A stretch of 25,461 nt of DNA from Bacteroidales bacterium (GTDB lineage Bacteria; Bacteroidota; Bacteroidia; Bacteroidales; Bacteroidaceae): assembly GCA_004557035.1 (NCBI GenBank), contig SFFB01000043.1, positions 1 to 25,461 on the forward strand. The letters are read 5' to 3'. Under the pieces are notes generated by a model, which ran no database searches, was not told the DNA's origin, and saw only the letters and a list, made by a program, of their open reading frames with translations. Made by a program: the position numbers and the translations under genes. This document shows positions 15,121 to 23,334 of the stretch, piece after piece; the stretch's first letter is position 1, and each line of letters begins with the position of its first letter.

Positions 15121-16602
15121 ATGATTTCCGATTTTATTGCCGACAAGATTGTTACGGAGGGACTCACGTTTGACGACGTGCTCCTTGTACCTGCTTATTC
15201 TGAAATTCTTCCGCGTGAAGTGAACCTCTCCACGCAGTTCTCAAGAAACATCACGCTGCACATTCCCTTTGTCACCGCAGCCATGGACACGGTGACCGAG
15301 GCACCTATGGCCATCGCCATTGCCCGTGAAGGCGGCATCGGTGTCATTCACAAAAATATGAGCATTGAGGAGCAGGCCCGTCAGGTCGCCATCGTGAAAC
15401 GTGCCGAAAACGGTATGATTTACGACCCCGTCACCATCGAGCGCGGACGCACCGTTCGTGAGGCTCTCGCCCTGATGAGCGAATACCACATCGGCGGCAT
15501 TCCCGTGGTGGACGGCGACATGCACCTCGTGGGCATCGTGACCAACCGCGACCTGCGTTTCGAGACCGACCTGAACAAGAAGGTGGAAGAAGTGATGACG
15601 GCCGAAAACCTCGTCACCACCACCCAGCAGACCGACCTTGTCAGTGCCAGCAAAATCCTTCAGGAAAACAAAATCGAGAAACTCCCCGTCATTGACCATA
15701 ACGGCCGCCTCGTGGGTTTGATCACCTATAAAGACATCACCAAGGCCAAAGACAAGCCGATGGCTTGCAAAGACAGCAAGGGCCGTCTGCGTGTGGCTGC
15801 AGGTGTGGGCGTAACAGCCGACACGATGCAACGCATGGAAGCCCTCATTCAGGCCGGTGCCGACGCCATTGTCATTGACACGGCACACGGTCACTCCAAG
15901 TCGGTGATTGAACGCCTGCGCGAAGCCAAAGCTTCTTTTAGTGGCGTCGATTTCGTCGTAGGTAACGTGGCCACCGGCGACGCTGCCCGTATGCTCTACG
16001 AAGCAGGCGCCGACGCCGTGAAGGTGGGCATTGGTCCGGGCTCTATCTGCACCACCCGCATCGTGGCCGGTGTGGGTGTACCGCAGCTTTCTGCCGTCTA
16101 CGACGTGGCTTGTGCGCTCAAAGGCACCGGTGTTCCCCTCATCGCCGACGGCGGTCTGCGCTACTCGGGCGACGTGGTGAAAGCTCTGGCAGCCGGCGGT
16201 TGCAGTGTGATGATTGGCTCACTCGTGGCCGGCACCGAAGAGAGCCCGGGCGAGACCATTATTTATAGCGGCCGTAAGTTTAAGGCATACCGCGGTATGG
16301 GTAGCCTCGAAGCTATGGAGAACGGCTCGAAAGACCGCTACTTCCAGTCGGGCGTCGTAGAGGTGAAGAAACTCGTGCCCGAAGGCATCGTGGGTCGTGT
16401 GCCCTATAAAGGCTCTGTTCAAGAGGTCATCTACCAACTCGTGGGCGGCTTGCGCTCGGGTATGGGCTATTGCGGTGCCGCCACCATTGAGCGCCTGCAC
16501 GATGCCAAATTCACCCGCATCACCAACGCCGGCGTCATGGAAAGCCATCCACACGACATCACCATTACGAGCGAGGCACCCAACTACAGCCGTTCGGAAT
16601 AA
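15121..16602 (+). CDS. guaB: IMP dehydrogenase
   Basis: A 493-residue cytoplasmic enzyme that oxidises IMP to XMP, the committed step of GTP synthesis. The N terminus has EGLTFDDVLLVPAYSE and TAAMDTVTE. Two CBS domains (about residues 98-209) are inserted in the TIM barrel and usually bind regulatory adenine/guanine nucleotides. The catalytic loop GIGPGSICTTR has the nucleophile Cys310. DGGLRYSGDVVKALAAGG and the GSLEAM flap segment follow. I chose the ATG at 15121 over the upstream TTG because the promoter -7 box overlaps the longer version and the family starts here. Length is usual. A strong stem-loop follows the stop. It may work with adenine deaminase in purine interconversion. Confidence 0.97.
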   Translation: MISDFIADKIVTEGLTFDDVLLVPAYSEILPREVNLSTQFSRNITLHIPFVTAAMDTVTEAPMAIAIAREGGIGVIHKNMSIEEQARQVAIVKRAENGMIYDPVTIERGRTVREALALMSEYHIGGIPVVDGDMHLVGIVTNRDLRFETDLNKKVEEVMTAENLVTTTQQTDLVSASKILQENKIEKLPVIDHNGRLVGLITYKDITKAKDKPMACKDSKGRLRVAAGVGVTADTMQRMEALIQAGADAIVIDTAHGHSKSVIERLREAKASFSGVDFVVGNVATGDAARMLYEAGADAVKVGIGPGSICTTRIVAGVGVPQLSAVYDVACALKGTGVPLIADGGLRYSGDVVKALAAGGCSVMIGSLVAGTEESPGETIIYSGRKFKAYRGMGSLEAMENGSKDRYFQSGVVEVKKLVPEGIVGRVPYKGSVQEVIYQLVGGLRSGMGYCGAATIERLHDAKFTRITNAGVMESHPHDITITSEAPNYSRSE

Positions 16603-16615
16603 TCAAGACACAACT

Positions 16616-16674
16616 AAAGGTTTTTGCCGGGACAAACTGGGACCACCAGCTGAGACCGGCAAAAATCTTTTCAT
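16616..16674 (+). terminator. Long stem-loop after guaB
   Basis: The arm at 16616-16630 (AAAGGTTTTTGCCGG) pairs with 16656-16670 over 15 bases with one G-U pair. The 25-base loop holds a second hairpin (CTGG at 16637-16640, CCAG at 16646-16649). A short T run ends the element. It is probably a terminator or an RNA-stability element between guaB and the foldase operon. Confidence 0.65.
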
Positions 16675-16719
16675 TTATAACGCTAAACTACTTCTCAATC
16701 CTTTTATCCTTTACCAGTT

Positions 16720-18156
16720 GTGAAAAAGACCATCGCATCCCTTTTTGCTCTCTGTATGACCCTGTGCGTGCAGGCACAAAACAACGACCCTATCGTCATG
16801 ACCGTCAACGGCACGCCGGTGACACGCAGCGAGTTTGAATATGCCTACAACAAAAACGGACAAATCGCCGGTGCCGTCGAACAGAAAACGGTGGCCGAAT
16901 ATGCCGAAATGTATGCCAATTATAAACTCAAAGTGGCTGCCGCACTCGAAGCACGCATTGACACGCTCAAGAGTTATCAACAGGAATACAACCAGTATAA
17001 AAACATCCAACTGATACCGAGTCTGGTGGACGAAGCCTATATCGATTCTGTGGCCCGCAGTGCCTACGACCAGACCAAACAACGTCTCGACGGCCACGAT
17101 ATGCTCCGCCTCGCCCACATCCTACTGCTCGTGCCACAAAGTGCCACTCAGGCCGAAACCGATCAGGCTGCCGCACGGGCCGACTCGCTCTACAAAGTGG
17201 TAACGGCCGGAGGCGACTTTGCCGCATTGGCCAAGACCTTTTCAGGCGACCCGGGCTCAGCCTCACGCGGCGGCGAACTGCCTTGGATTGGCCCCGGCAT
17301 GACCATCAAAGAATTTGAAGACGCTGCCTACAAGCTCCAAACCGGCGAAATCTCTCAGCCTGTGAAGACCACGGTGGGTTTCCACATCATCAAAATGCTG
17401 GAGCGCAAGGGCCTCGAACCTTACGACTCACTCAAAAACGAAATCTACAACGCCCTGAAACGTCAAGGCATCGAAGAGGCTTCGGCCGAAAGCCGCATAC
17501 AAAAGATGATTGCTCAAAGCGGTGGCACACTCACTCGCGAGAAAATACTCGACGACGTGCAGGCCAAGATTTCGGCGCAAGACATGAACGTGAAATATCT
17601 CATCCAAGAGTATCACGACGGCCTCCTGCTCTATGAAATCAGCAAGCAGACCGTTCTGGACCCGGCCGAAAAAGACACTAAGGCTCTCAACAAGCAATTC
17701 AAGAAAAACAAAAGCAAATATGCTTGGGACGAACCGCGTTTCAAGGGTTTCGTCATCTATGCAAAAAATGACGAGGTGCTCAAGCAGACGCAGAAACTCC
17801 TGAAGAAGTTCGGTGCAAAAGACTGGCGCAAAGCCCTCAAACAGACGCTCAACAAAGACTCCGTAGTGGTGCGCGTCAGTGGCCCAGTTCTGGCAAAGAA
17901 AGGAGACAACAAAGCCGTCGATCACTTTGTCTTCGGCGCTGACGAGTTTAAGGCCAACGAGAAATTCCCCGTTGCCGGCGTCTACGGCAAGACACTCGAC
18001 GCGCCCAAGAGCTATCTCGACGTGAAGTCGCAAGTGATTGCCGACGTGCAAGAGGCTCTTGAAAAAGAATGGGTCACTTCACTGCGTGAACGTATGCCGG
18101 TGAAGATTGACCAAGAGGCACTCAAAAACGTGAGAGTCGTACAACCTGTCAACTAA
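16720..18156 (+). CDS. PPIC-type peptidyl-prolyl isomerase, periplasmic
   Basis: A 478-residue exported foldase. A signal peptide covers about residues 1-20 (MKKTIASLFALCMTLCVQAQ). After an N-terminal SurA-like helical part, one parvulin (PPIC) domain spans about 128-230. Its markers are LAHILL near 131, GGDFAALAKTFSGDPGSASRGG and GFHIIK at 220-225. A long helical C-terminal part (about 240-478) has no motif I recognise and is rich in lysine. The likely role is chaperoning or proline isomerisation of outer-membrane proteins in the periplasm. The start is a GTG at 16720, chosen because the signal peptide begins there. It lies four bases before the SurA-like gene, so the two are certainly co-transcribed. 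It could belong to the PpiD or SurA type. Confidence 0.87.
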   Translation: MKKTIASLFALCMTLCVQAQNNDPIVMTVNGTPVTRSEFEYAYNKNGQIAGAVEQKTVAEYAEMYANYKLKVAAALEARIDTLKSYQQEYNQYKNIQLIPSLVDEAYIDSVARSAYDQTKQRLDGHDMLRLAHILLLVPQSATQAETDQAAARADSLYKVVTAGGDFAALAKTFSGDPGSASRGGELPWIGPGMTIKEFEDAAYKLQTGEISQPVKTTVGFHIIKMLERKGLEPYDSLKNEIYNALKRQGIEEASAESRIQKMIAQSGGTLTREKILDDVQAKISAQDMNVKYLIQEYHDGLLLYEISKQTVLDPAEKDTKALNKQFKKNKSKYAWDEPRFKGFVIYAKNDEVLKQTQKLLKKFGAKDWRKALKQTLNKDSVVVRVSGPVLAKKGDNKAVDHFVFGADEFKANEKFPVAGVYGKTLDAPKSYLDVKSQVIADVQEALEKEWVTSLRERMPVKIDQEALKNVRVVQPVN

Positions 18157-18160
18157 ATTT

Positions 18161-19528
18161 ATGAACAAGAACTTTCTCTCTTTTCTCCTCCTCGCCCTTG
18201 TCGGCTTCACGACCGCCGCGGCCCAACACCGCGAAGACGGTGTGGTGGATGAGGTCATTTGGGTGGTGGGCGACGAACCCATCCTGCTAAGCGACGTGGA
18301 AGAGGCCCGCATCAGCGCGGCACTGTATGGCGAACAAATCGACAATCCATACAGCGTCATCCCTGAGCAACTGGCCATACAAAAACTGTTTCTCCACCAA
18401 GCCGAACTGGACAGCGTAGAGGTGGACGAGGCCGCCGTCATACGCGCCGCAGACGAGCAAATCAACCGTGCCATCCAAAACTTCGGTTCGCGCGAAAACG
18501 TCGAACTGATTGCCCGCAAAACCATCTCACAATACCGCGAGCAGCAGAAGCAGATGTATCGTAACAACGAGAAAGTGCGGCAAGTGCGCAGCAAAATCAC
18601 GGCCAACGTCAAAGTAACGCCGGCTGAGGTGAGAGAATATTTCAAAAAGCTGCCACAAGACAGTCTGCCTTTCGTCCCCACACAGGTAGAGGTGCAGATT
18701 ATCACGTCCATACCCCGCGTGGAACGCGCAGAGGTGGAGCGCATCGAGGAACGTTTGCGCGACTTCGCCCGTCGCGTCAACTCCGGCGAGAGCGAGTTTT
18801 CCACACTGGCAAAATTCTATTCGCAAGACGCGGGTTCGGCACGCAACGGTGGCGAACTGGGCTACACAGGCCGCAGCCAGTGGGTGCCCGAATTTGCCAA
18901 CGTGGCCTTCAGCCTCAACGACCCCAAGAAAGTGTCGAAAATCGTGAAGACTGAGTTTGGCTACCACATCATCCAACTCATTGACAAGAAAGGCGACCGT
19001 GTGAACGTACGCCACATCCTGCTGAAGCCAGAAATCGCCGAGAGTGAGTTTGAGAAGGCCACCGCCCGACTTGACTCGATTGCCGACGATATTCGCAGCG
19101 GCAAATTCACCTTCGACGAGGCTGCCCCCATCCTATCCGACGACAAAGAGACCCGCAATAACCACGGCATTATGTCGCATCTCGACGAGGCCACCTATTC
19201 GCCCACGAGCCGCTTTCAGATGAAAGACCTCGTGCCGGACGTGGCCAAGGTTGTGGAACATATGCAGCCGGGTGAGGTGTCCAAAGCTTTCCGTATGACA
19301 AATGAGAAGGGACAGGAAGTGTGTGCCATCGTTCGTCTCAAAAACCGCATCGAAGGCCATCGAGCCAGTATGTCGGAAGACTTCCAGCTACTCAAAGACA
19401 TCGTCTATGAGAAACGCTGCGAAGAGGTCGTGGAGAAATGGATAGCCGACAAGGTAAAAACCACTTACGTCCGCATCAACCCGAATTGGCGACAAGCAGA
19501 CTTCAAATATCAAGGCTGGATTAAATGA
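18161..19528 (+). CDS. surA: SurA-like periplasmic chaperone / peptidyl-prolyl isomerase
   Basis: A 455-residue exported protein. A signal peptide covers about residues 1-22 (cleavage after AAAQ). The N-terminal chaperone region includes VVGDEPILLSDVE at about 35-47, typical of SurA. Two parvulin domains follow. The first runs about 174-278, with SEFSTLAKFYSQDAGSARNGG and GYHIIQL. The second runs about 280-390, with VNVRHILLKP and GKFTFDEAA. The second is the less canonical and may be inactive. SurA escorts unfolded beta-barrel proteins to the assembly machinery; OmpA, encoded nearby, is a plausible client. Its stop overlaps the OstA-like start by four bases (ATGA), indicating translational coupling. 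Confidence 0.88.
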   Translation: MNKNFLSFLLLALVGFTTAAAQHREDGVVDEVIWVVGDEPILLSDVEEARISAALYGEQIDNPYSVIPEQLAIQKLFLHQAELDSVEVDEAAVIRAADEQINRAIQNFGSRENVELIARKTISQYREQQKQMYRNNEKVRQVRSKITANVKVTPAEVREYFKKLPQDSLPFVPTQVEVQIITSIPRVERAEVERIEERLRDFARRVNSGESEFSTLAKFYSQDAGSARNGGELGYTGRSQWVPEFANVAFSLNDPKKVSKIVKTEFGYHIIQLIDKKGDRVNVRHILLKPEIAESEFEKATARLDSIADDIRSGKFTFDEAAPILSDDKETRNNHGIMSHLDEATYSPTSRFQMKDLVPDVAKVVEHMQPGEVSKAFRMTNEKGQEVCAIVRLKNRIEGHRASMSEDFQLLKDIVYEKRCEEVVEKWIADKVKTTYVRINPNWRQADFKYQGWIK

Positions 19529-21171
19529 CCTTTGGCTCAAAGCATATTTTACGCAAAAAGTGGCCGCTTTTTGCGTTGATACTCGCCCTGCTCTCCCCGA
19601 CTGTCTGGTCGGCTTCGCGGCAGGGCGAGCGTCTCGCTGTACCTAACGACGACGAGCGTGTCTACCTTCTTCATGCCGACCGCCTGATGTATGACCAATT
19701 CACCAACCCCGACGCACAGCGACTGGCCGGCAACGTGAGGTTTCGCCATAAGGGCATGACGCTCTCGTGCGACAGTGCGGTCTATTATCAGGCTGGCAAT
19801 TCGTTTGAAGCCTTTGGCCACGTCCATCTCATACAGGGCGACACACTCTCACTCGACGGCGAGCGACTCCGATACAGCGGCAACGAACTGCTGGCCGAGG
19901 TGAGACGCAATGTGGTACTTAAACACCGCAACCAGACCCTATACACCGACTCGCTCAACTACGACCGACTGGAAAACCTCGCCTATTTTTTCGACGGCGG
20001 AAAGCTGATCGACGGCAAAGACATACTGACCTCCGACTGGGGAGAGTATTATACCAACACGCACTTAGCCGACTTTTATTATAACGTCAAACTCTTCAAC
20101 GGCAAAGACTCCCTCCTGACCGACACGCTCCATTACAACACCGTCACGAAATGGGCCGAAGTGAAGGGACCCTCTAACATCTACAGTGGCGACAGCCGCA
20201 TTTATACCGAGAACGGAGTTTACAACAGTCAGACAGGTAAAGCCAAACTCTTCGATCGTTCTCAGATATTCAACAAAGGCAAGGCCTTGGTGGGCGACAG
20301 TGTCTTCTACAACAAAGAAAACGGCGAGATGACGGCTCTCAACAACGTTGTCTATCGCGACACCATAAGCGGACAAGACTTTCTCGGTGATTATGTCTAT
20401 TATAATGAGCAGACGGGCGAGGCTCTGGCTTATGACCGGGCTTTGGCCAAAGAATATAAAAACGGTCCAGACACACTCTTTGTCCATGCCGATACCATCC
20501 GACTCCATACCTTTAACATCGACACTGACTCGGTCTATCGCCGGCTTCACGGCTATAAACACGTACGCACCTATCGACGTGACATGCAGGCCGTGGCCGA
20601 CTCCATGACATTCACCACACAAGGAAACTTGCTGCAACTCTACCGCGACCCCATCGTTTGGAGCGACGACCGACAGATTGTAGGCGAGGAAATCCGGGTT
20701 TGGACCAACGACTCGACGCTCGACAGTGTTCACGTGATGCGACAGGCTATGCTTGTGGAGCGCTTGGATTCAGTCCACTACAATCAGGTGGCGGGCAATC
20801 TCATTCGGGCCTATTTCGACCGCGGCGAGATGACTTTGGGTTGTGTAGACGGTAATGTCTGCGTGGTAAACTTCCCGCTTGAAAAAGACAGCTCGATTAT
20901 TTATCAAAATTATCTTGAGACTGCGCATTTGCGCATGACGATGCAAAACCGTAAACTCAAACGTATGTGGGCGCCGGCCTCAAAAGGCTGTTTTTATGTG
21001 GCCGGACTGGCTCCTGAAGAGCGCACCCGCTTGAGCGGCTTTGCCTGGTTTGACTACATCCGCCCACTCCACGCCTACGACCTTTTCGAGTGGCGGCCAA
21101 AGAAAAAAGGCGCCGAGTTGCGTCCGTCCGTACGCCACGAGGCTCCGTTGCAGACACTGCCTGCTCGTTGA
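19525..21171 (+). CDS. OstA-like (LptA/LptD N-domain) lipopolysaccharide transport protein
   Basis: A 548-residue exported protein. The N terminus is basic, with a hydrophobic stretch at about residues 13-29 ending in WSA, consistent with a signal peptide. The rest is a long run of repeated beta strands of the OstA type, with recurring patterns such as LSCDSAVYY, YTDSLNYD, LTDTLHYN, VGDSVFYN and FLGDYVYYN, from about residue 70 to 330. These jelly-roll strands form the bridge that carries lipopolysaccharide across the periplasm. No C-terminal barrel like that of LptD is evident. The start ATG overlaps the surA stop. It lies between the foldases and mutL, an arrangement I recall from other Bacteroidales. 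The stop codon is in a 15-base sequence shared with the rfbD end. Confidence 0.85.
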   Translation: MTFGSKHILRKKWPLFALILALLSPTVWSASRQGERLAVPNDDERVYLLHADRLMYDQFTNPDAQRLAGNVRFRHKGMTLSCDSAVYYQAGNSFEAFGHVHLIQGDTLSLDGERLRYSGNELLAEVRRNVVLKHRNQTLYTDSLNYDRLENLAYFFDGGKLIDGKDILTSDWGEYYTNTHLADFYYNVKLFNGKDSLLTDTLHYNTVTKWAEVKGPSNIYSGDSRIYTENGVYNSQTGKAKLFDRSQIFNKGKALVGDSVFYNKENGEMTALNNVVYRDTISGQDFLGDYVYYNEQTGEALAYDRALAKEYKNGPDTLFVHADTIRLHTFNIDTDSVYRRLHGYKHVRTYRRDMQAVADSMTFTTQGNLLQLYRDPIVWSDDRQIVGEEIRVWTNDSTLDSVHVMRQAMLVERLDSVHYNQVAGNLIRAYFDRGEMTLGCVDGNVCVVNFPLEKDSSIIYQNYLETAHLRMTMQNRKLKRMWAPASKGCFYVAGLAPEERTRLSGFAWFDYIRPLHAYDLFEWRPKKKGAELRPSVRHEAPLQTLPAR

Positions 21172-21223
21172 CTCTTCGACTCGATAGCTTATTGTCCCTT
21201 CTTCTCTTTCCCTATTATATAAT

Positions 21224-23104
21224 ATGAGTGACATCATCCGTCTTCTTCCCGATGCCGTGGCCAATCAAATCGCCGCAGGCGAGGTCATACAGCGTCCTTC
21301 ATCAGTCATCAAAGAACTGGTGGAGAATGCCATCGATGCCGGTGCCTCGCTCATTCAAGTCATAGTGGCCGATGCCGGCAAATCGTCCATACAAGTGGTA
21401 GACAATGGCAAAGGTATGTCGCCCACCGATGCCCGTCTGGCTTTCGAGCGCCACGCCACATCTAAAATCAGTTCGGCCCAAGACCTCTACCATCTGCAGA
21501 CTATGGGATTTCGTGGTGAAGCGCTCGCCTCGATTGCCGCCGTGGCTCAGGTGGAACTCAACACGCGCAGGCCGGAAGACGAAGTGGGCACTTGCCTGCG
21601 CATCGAAGGCAGCAAAGTGTGTTCGCAAGAACTCACGGGATGCCCTATAGGCGCCAACTTCATTGTGAGAAACCTCTTTTTCAACATACCCGCACGCCGC
21701 AAATTCCTGAAGTCGAACCAGACAGAGATGTCCCACATCTACGCCGAGTTTGAACGTATGGCCTTGGCTCATCCCACGGTAGGTATGAAATTGGCCACGC
21801 CCGAGTCCGTTCTGTTCAATCTGCCTGCCGGCAACTTCCGGGCGCGCATCAAAGCCCTCTATGGCAAACACCAAGACGCCGCCTTGTTGCCGCTTCAGGT
21901 TGAGACCTCTTTGGTGAAGATTAGTGGTTTTGTGGGTTCGCCTTCATCGGCCAAGAAAAAAGGAGCGCGCCAGTTTCTCTTTGTCAACAACCGCTATATG
22001 CGGCATCCCTATTTCAACAAAGCCATTATTGGCGCCTATGACAGACTCATCGCCGAAGGCGACCAGGTGCCCTATTTCCTCAGCTTTGACATCGACCCGA
22101 CGCGCATTGACGTCAACGTTCATCCGGCCAAGACCGAAATCAAGTTTCAAGACGACCCGGCCATCTGGCAAATACTACAGGCTGCCGTACGTGAGTCGCT
22201 GGGCAAATGGGGAGCCGTGCCGTCACTCGATTTTGACACTGCAGGACGTCCCGACCTGCCCGTGTTTGACGCGAATGCCGGGCCGACCGCCCCGCCACAA
22301 ATCCATATCGACCCCAACTTCAACCCCTTCGGTTCATCCACGGGCAAGGTTGCATCCGGATCTTCCACACCTTCATATTTACCAAACCGACCAAGCCGCG
22401 GACAGGTTGATGCTTTCAGCCGTATGGAACAAGAGATTTTGGGCCAAAGACTCCCGACCGACCAAACGCCGACAGACGGCAATGCTCATCCAACACTCTA
22501 CGACACACTCCCCTCCGACGAGCAAAACCGCTGGACACAGACCGACGCGCCCCGTTTTCAGTTGCTCGGACGCTATGTCGTGACTGCTTCAAGTGCCGGT
22601 CTGTTGATTATTGACCAGCACCGCGCCCACACACGCATACTTTTTGACGAATACTACGCGCAACTCACTTCCCGCCACGGCATTTCCCAAGGGTTGCTCT
22701 TTCCCCAGAGTCTCAATCTCTCCGTTTCGGCGGCAGCCGTGTTTGAGTCGCTGATGCCCCGTCTGACTGCCGTAGGCTTCGACTTCAGTTCGCTCGGCGG
22801 CACCGACTATTCCATCTGCGGCATTCCCGCCGGCACCGAGGGACTCGACATTGCCCTGCTCATCGACAATCTCATCGACGAAGCCGGCGACGGCGGCCGG
22901 GGCGGCGAAGAGAGCATCAACCGCCACATTGCCGCCACGCTGAGCCGCCACGCCGCCATGCCTTGTGGACAAGCCCTCTCAGACGACGAGATGCGCGAAC
23001 TCGCGCAAAAACTCTTCGCCTCGAGCAACCCCCGCTTCACTCCTTCAGGACAGCCCATCTACCACATCTGGAGCGGCACCGACTTGGAAAAACTTCTGAG
23101 TTAA
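21224..23104 (+). CDS. mutL: DNA mismatch repair protein MutL
   Basis: A 626-residue ATPase that links mismatch recognition by MutS to strand removal. The GHKL ATPase motifs are intact: KELVENAIDAG with catalytic Glu31 (30-40), DNGKG at 60-64, and GFRGEAL at 95-101. The transducer domain follows, with FLFVNNRYMR and NVHPAKTEIKF (about 251-307). A proline/glycine-rich linker spans about 335-440, then a C-terminal dimerisation domain. In that domain the endonuclease motif DQHAxxExxxxE reads DQHRAHTRILFDE (464-476), and the late CPHGRP motif reads FTPSGQP (605-611). Key metal ligands appear changed, so nuclease activity is doubtful. It starts 52 bases after the OstA-like gene and is probably part of that operon. 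No endonuclease partner is in view. Confidence 0.96.
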   Translation: MSDIIRLLPDAVANQIAAGEVIQRPSSVIKELVENAIDAGASLIQVIVADAGKSSIQVVDNGKGMSPTDARLAFERHATSKISSAQDLYHLQTMGFRGEALASIAAVAQVELNTRRPEDEVGTCLRIEGSKVCSQELTGCPIGANFIVRNLFFNIPARRKFLKSNQTEMSHIYAEFERMALAHPTVGMKLATPESVLFNLPAGNFRARIKALYGKHQDAALLPLQVETSLVKISGFVGSPSSAKKKGARQFLFVNNRYMRHPYFNKAIIGAYDRLIAEGDQVPYFLSFDIDPTRIDVNVHPAKTEIKFQDDPAIWQILQAAVRESLGKWGAVPSLDFDTAGRPDLPVFDANAGPTAPPQIHIDPNFNPFGSSTGKVASGSSTPSYLPNRPSRGQVDAFSRMEQEILGQRLPTDQTPTDGNAHPTLYDTLPSDEQNRWTQTDAPRFQLLGRYVVTASSAGLLIIDQHRAHTRILFDEYYAQLTSRHGISQGLLFPQSLNLSVSAAAVFESLMPRLTAVGFDFSSLGGTDYSICGIPAGTEGLDIALLIDNLIDEAGDGGRGGEESINRHIAATLSRHAAMPCGQALSDDEMRELAQKLFASSNPRFTPSGQPIYHIWSGTDLEKLLS

Positions 23105-23211
23105 ACGATAGTCACAGCAAAAATTGCAAAGTGAACTTTGCAAAACTTTAAGAAATGACGCTAAAACACTGAAAAAAAAGCGTTTTACTATTAGTTTTAC
23201 TCAAATGTGCC

Positions 23212-23219
23212 TATCTTTG
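23212..23219 (+). promoter_or_regulatory. -7 box of the OmpA-like gene
   Basis: TATCTTTG is an exact match to TAnnTTTG; the -33 element is only weakly matched (TTAG at 23191-23194). It predicts a leader of about 110 bases, unusually long for this window. Confidence 0.65.
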
Positions 23220-23246
23220 CGCAAGAAAAGAGCAAGGTGAGCACAC

Positions 23247-23264
23247 GCACTATGGGAATAGTGC
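23247..23264 (+). promoter_or_regulatory. Perfect hairpin in the ompA leader
   Basis: GCACTAT (23247-23253) pairs perfectly with ATAGTGC (23258-23264) around the loop GGGA. It lies near the 5' end of the predicted leader and could stabilise the message or be a regulatory site. Confidence 0.5.
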
Positions 23265-23334
23265 CAACAGCCTTCCGCACATTCATAAACGAAAATCAAA
23301 TCACTGTTTCACTTTTAATAATTAACACATCATT

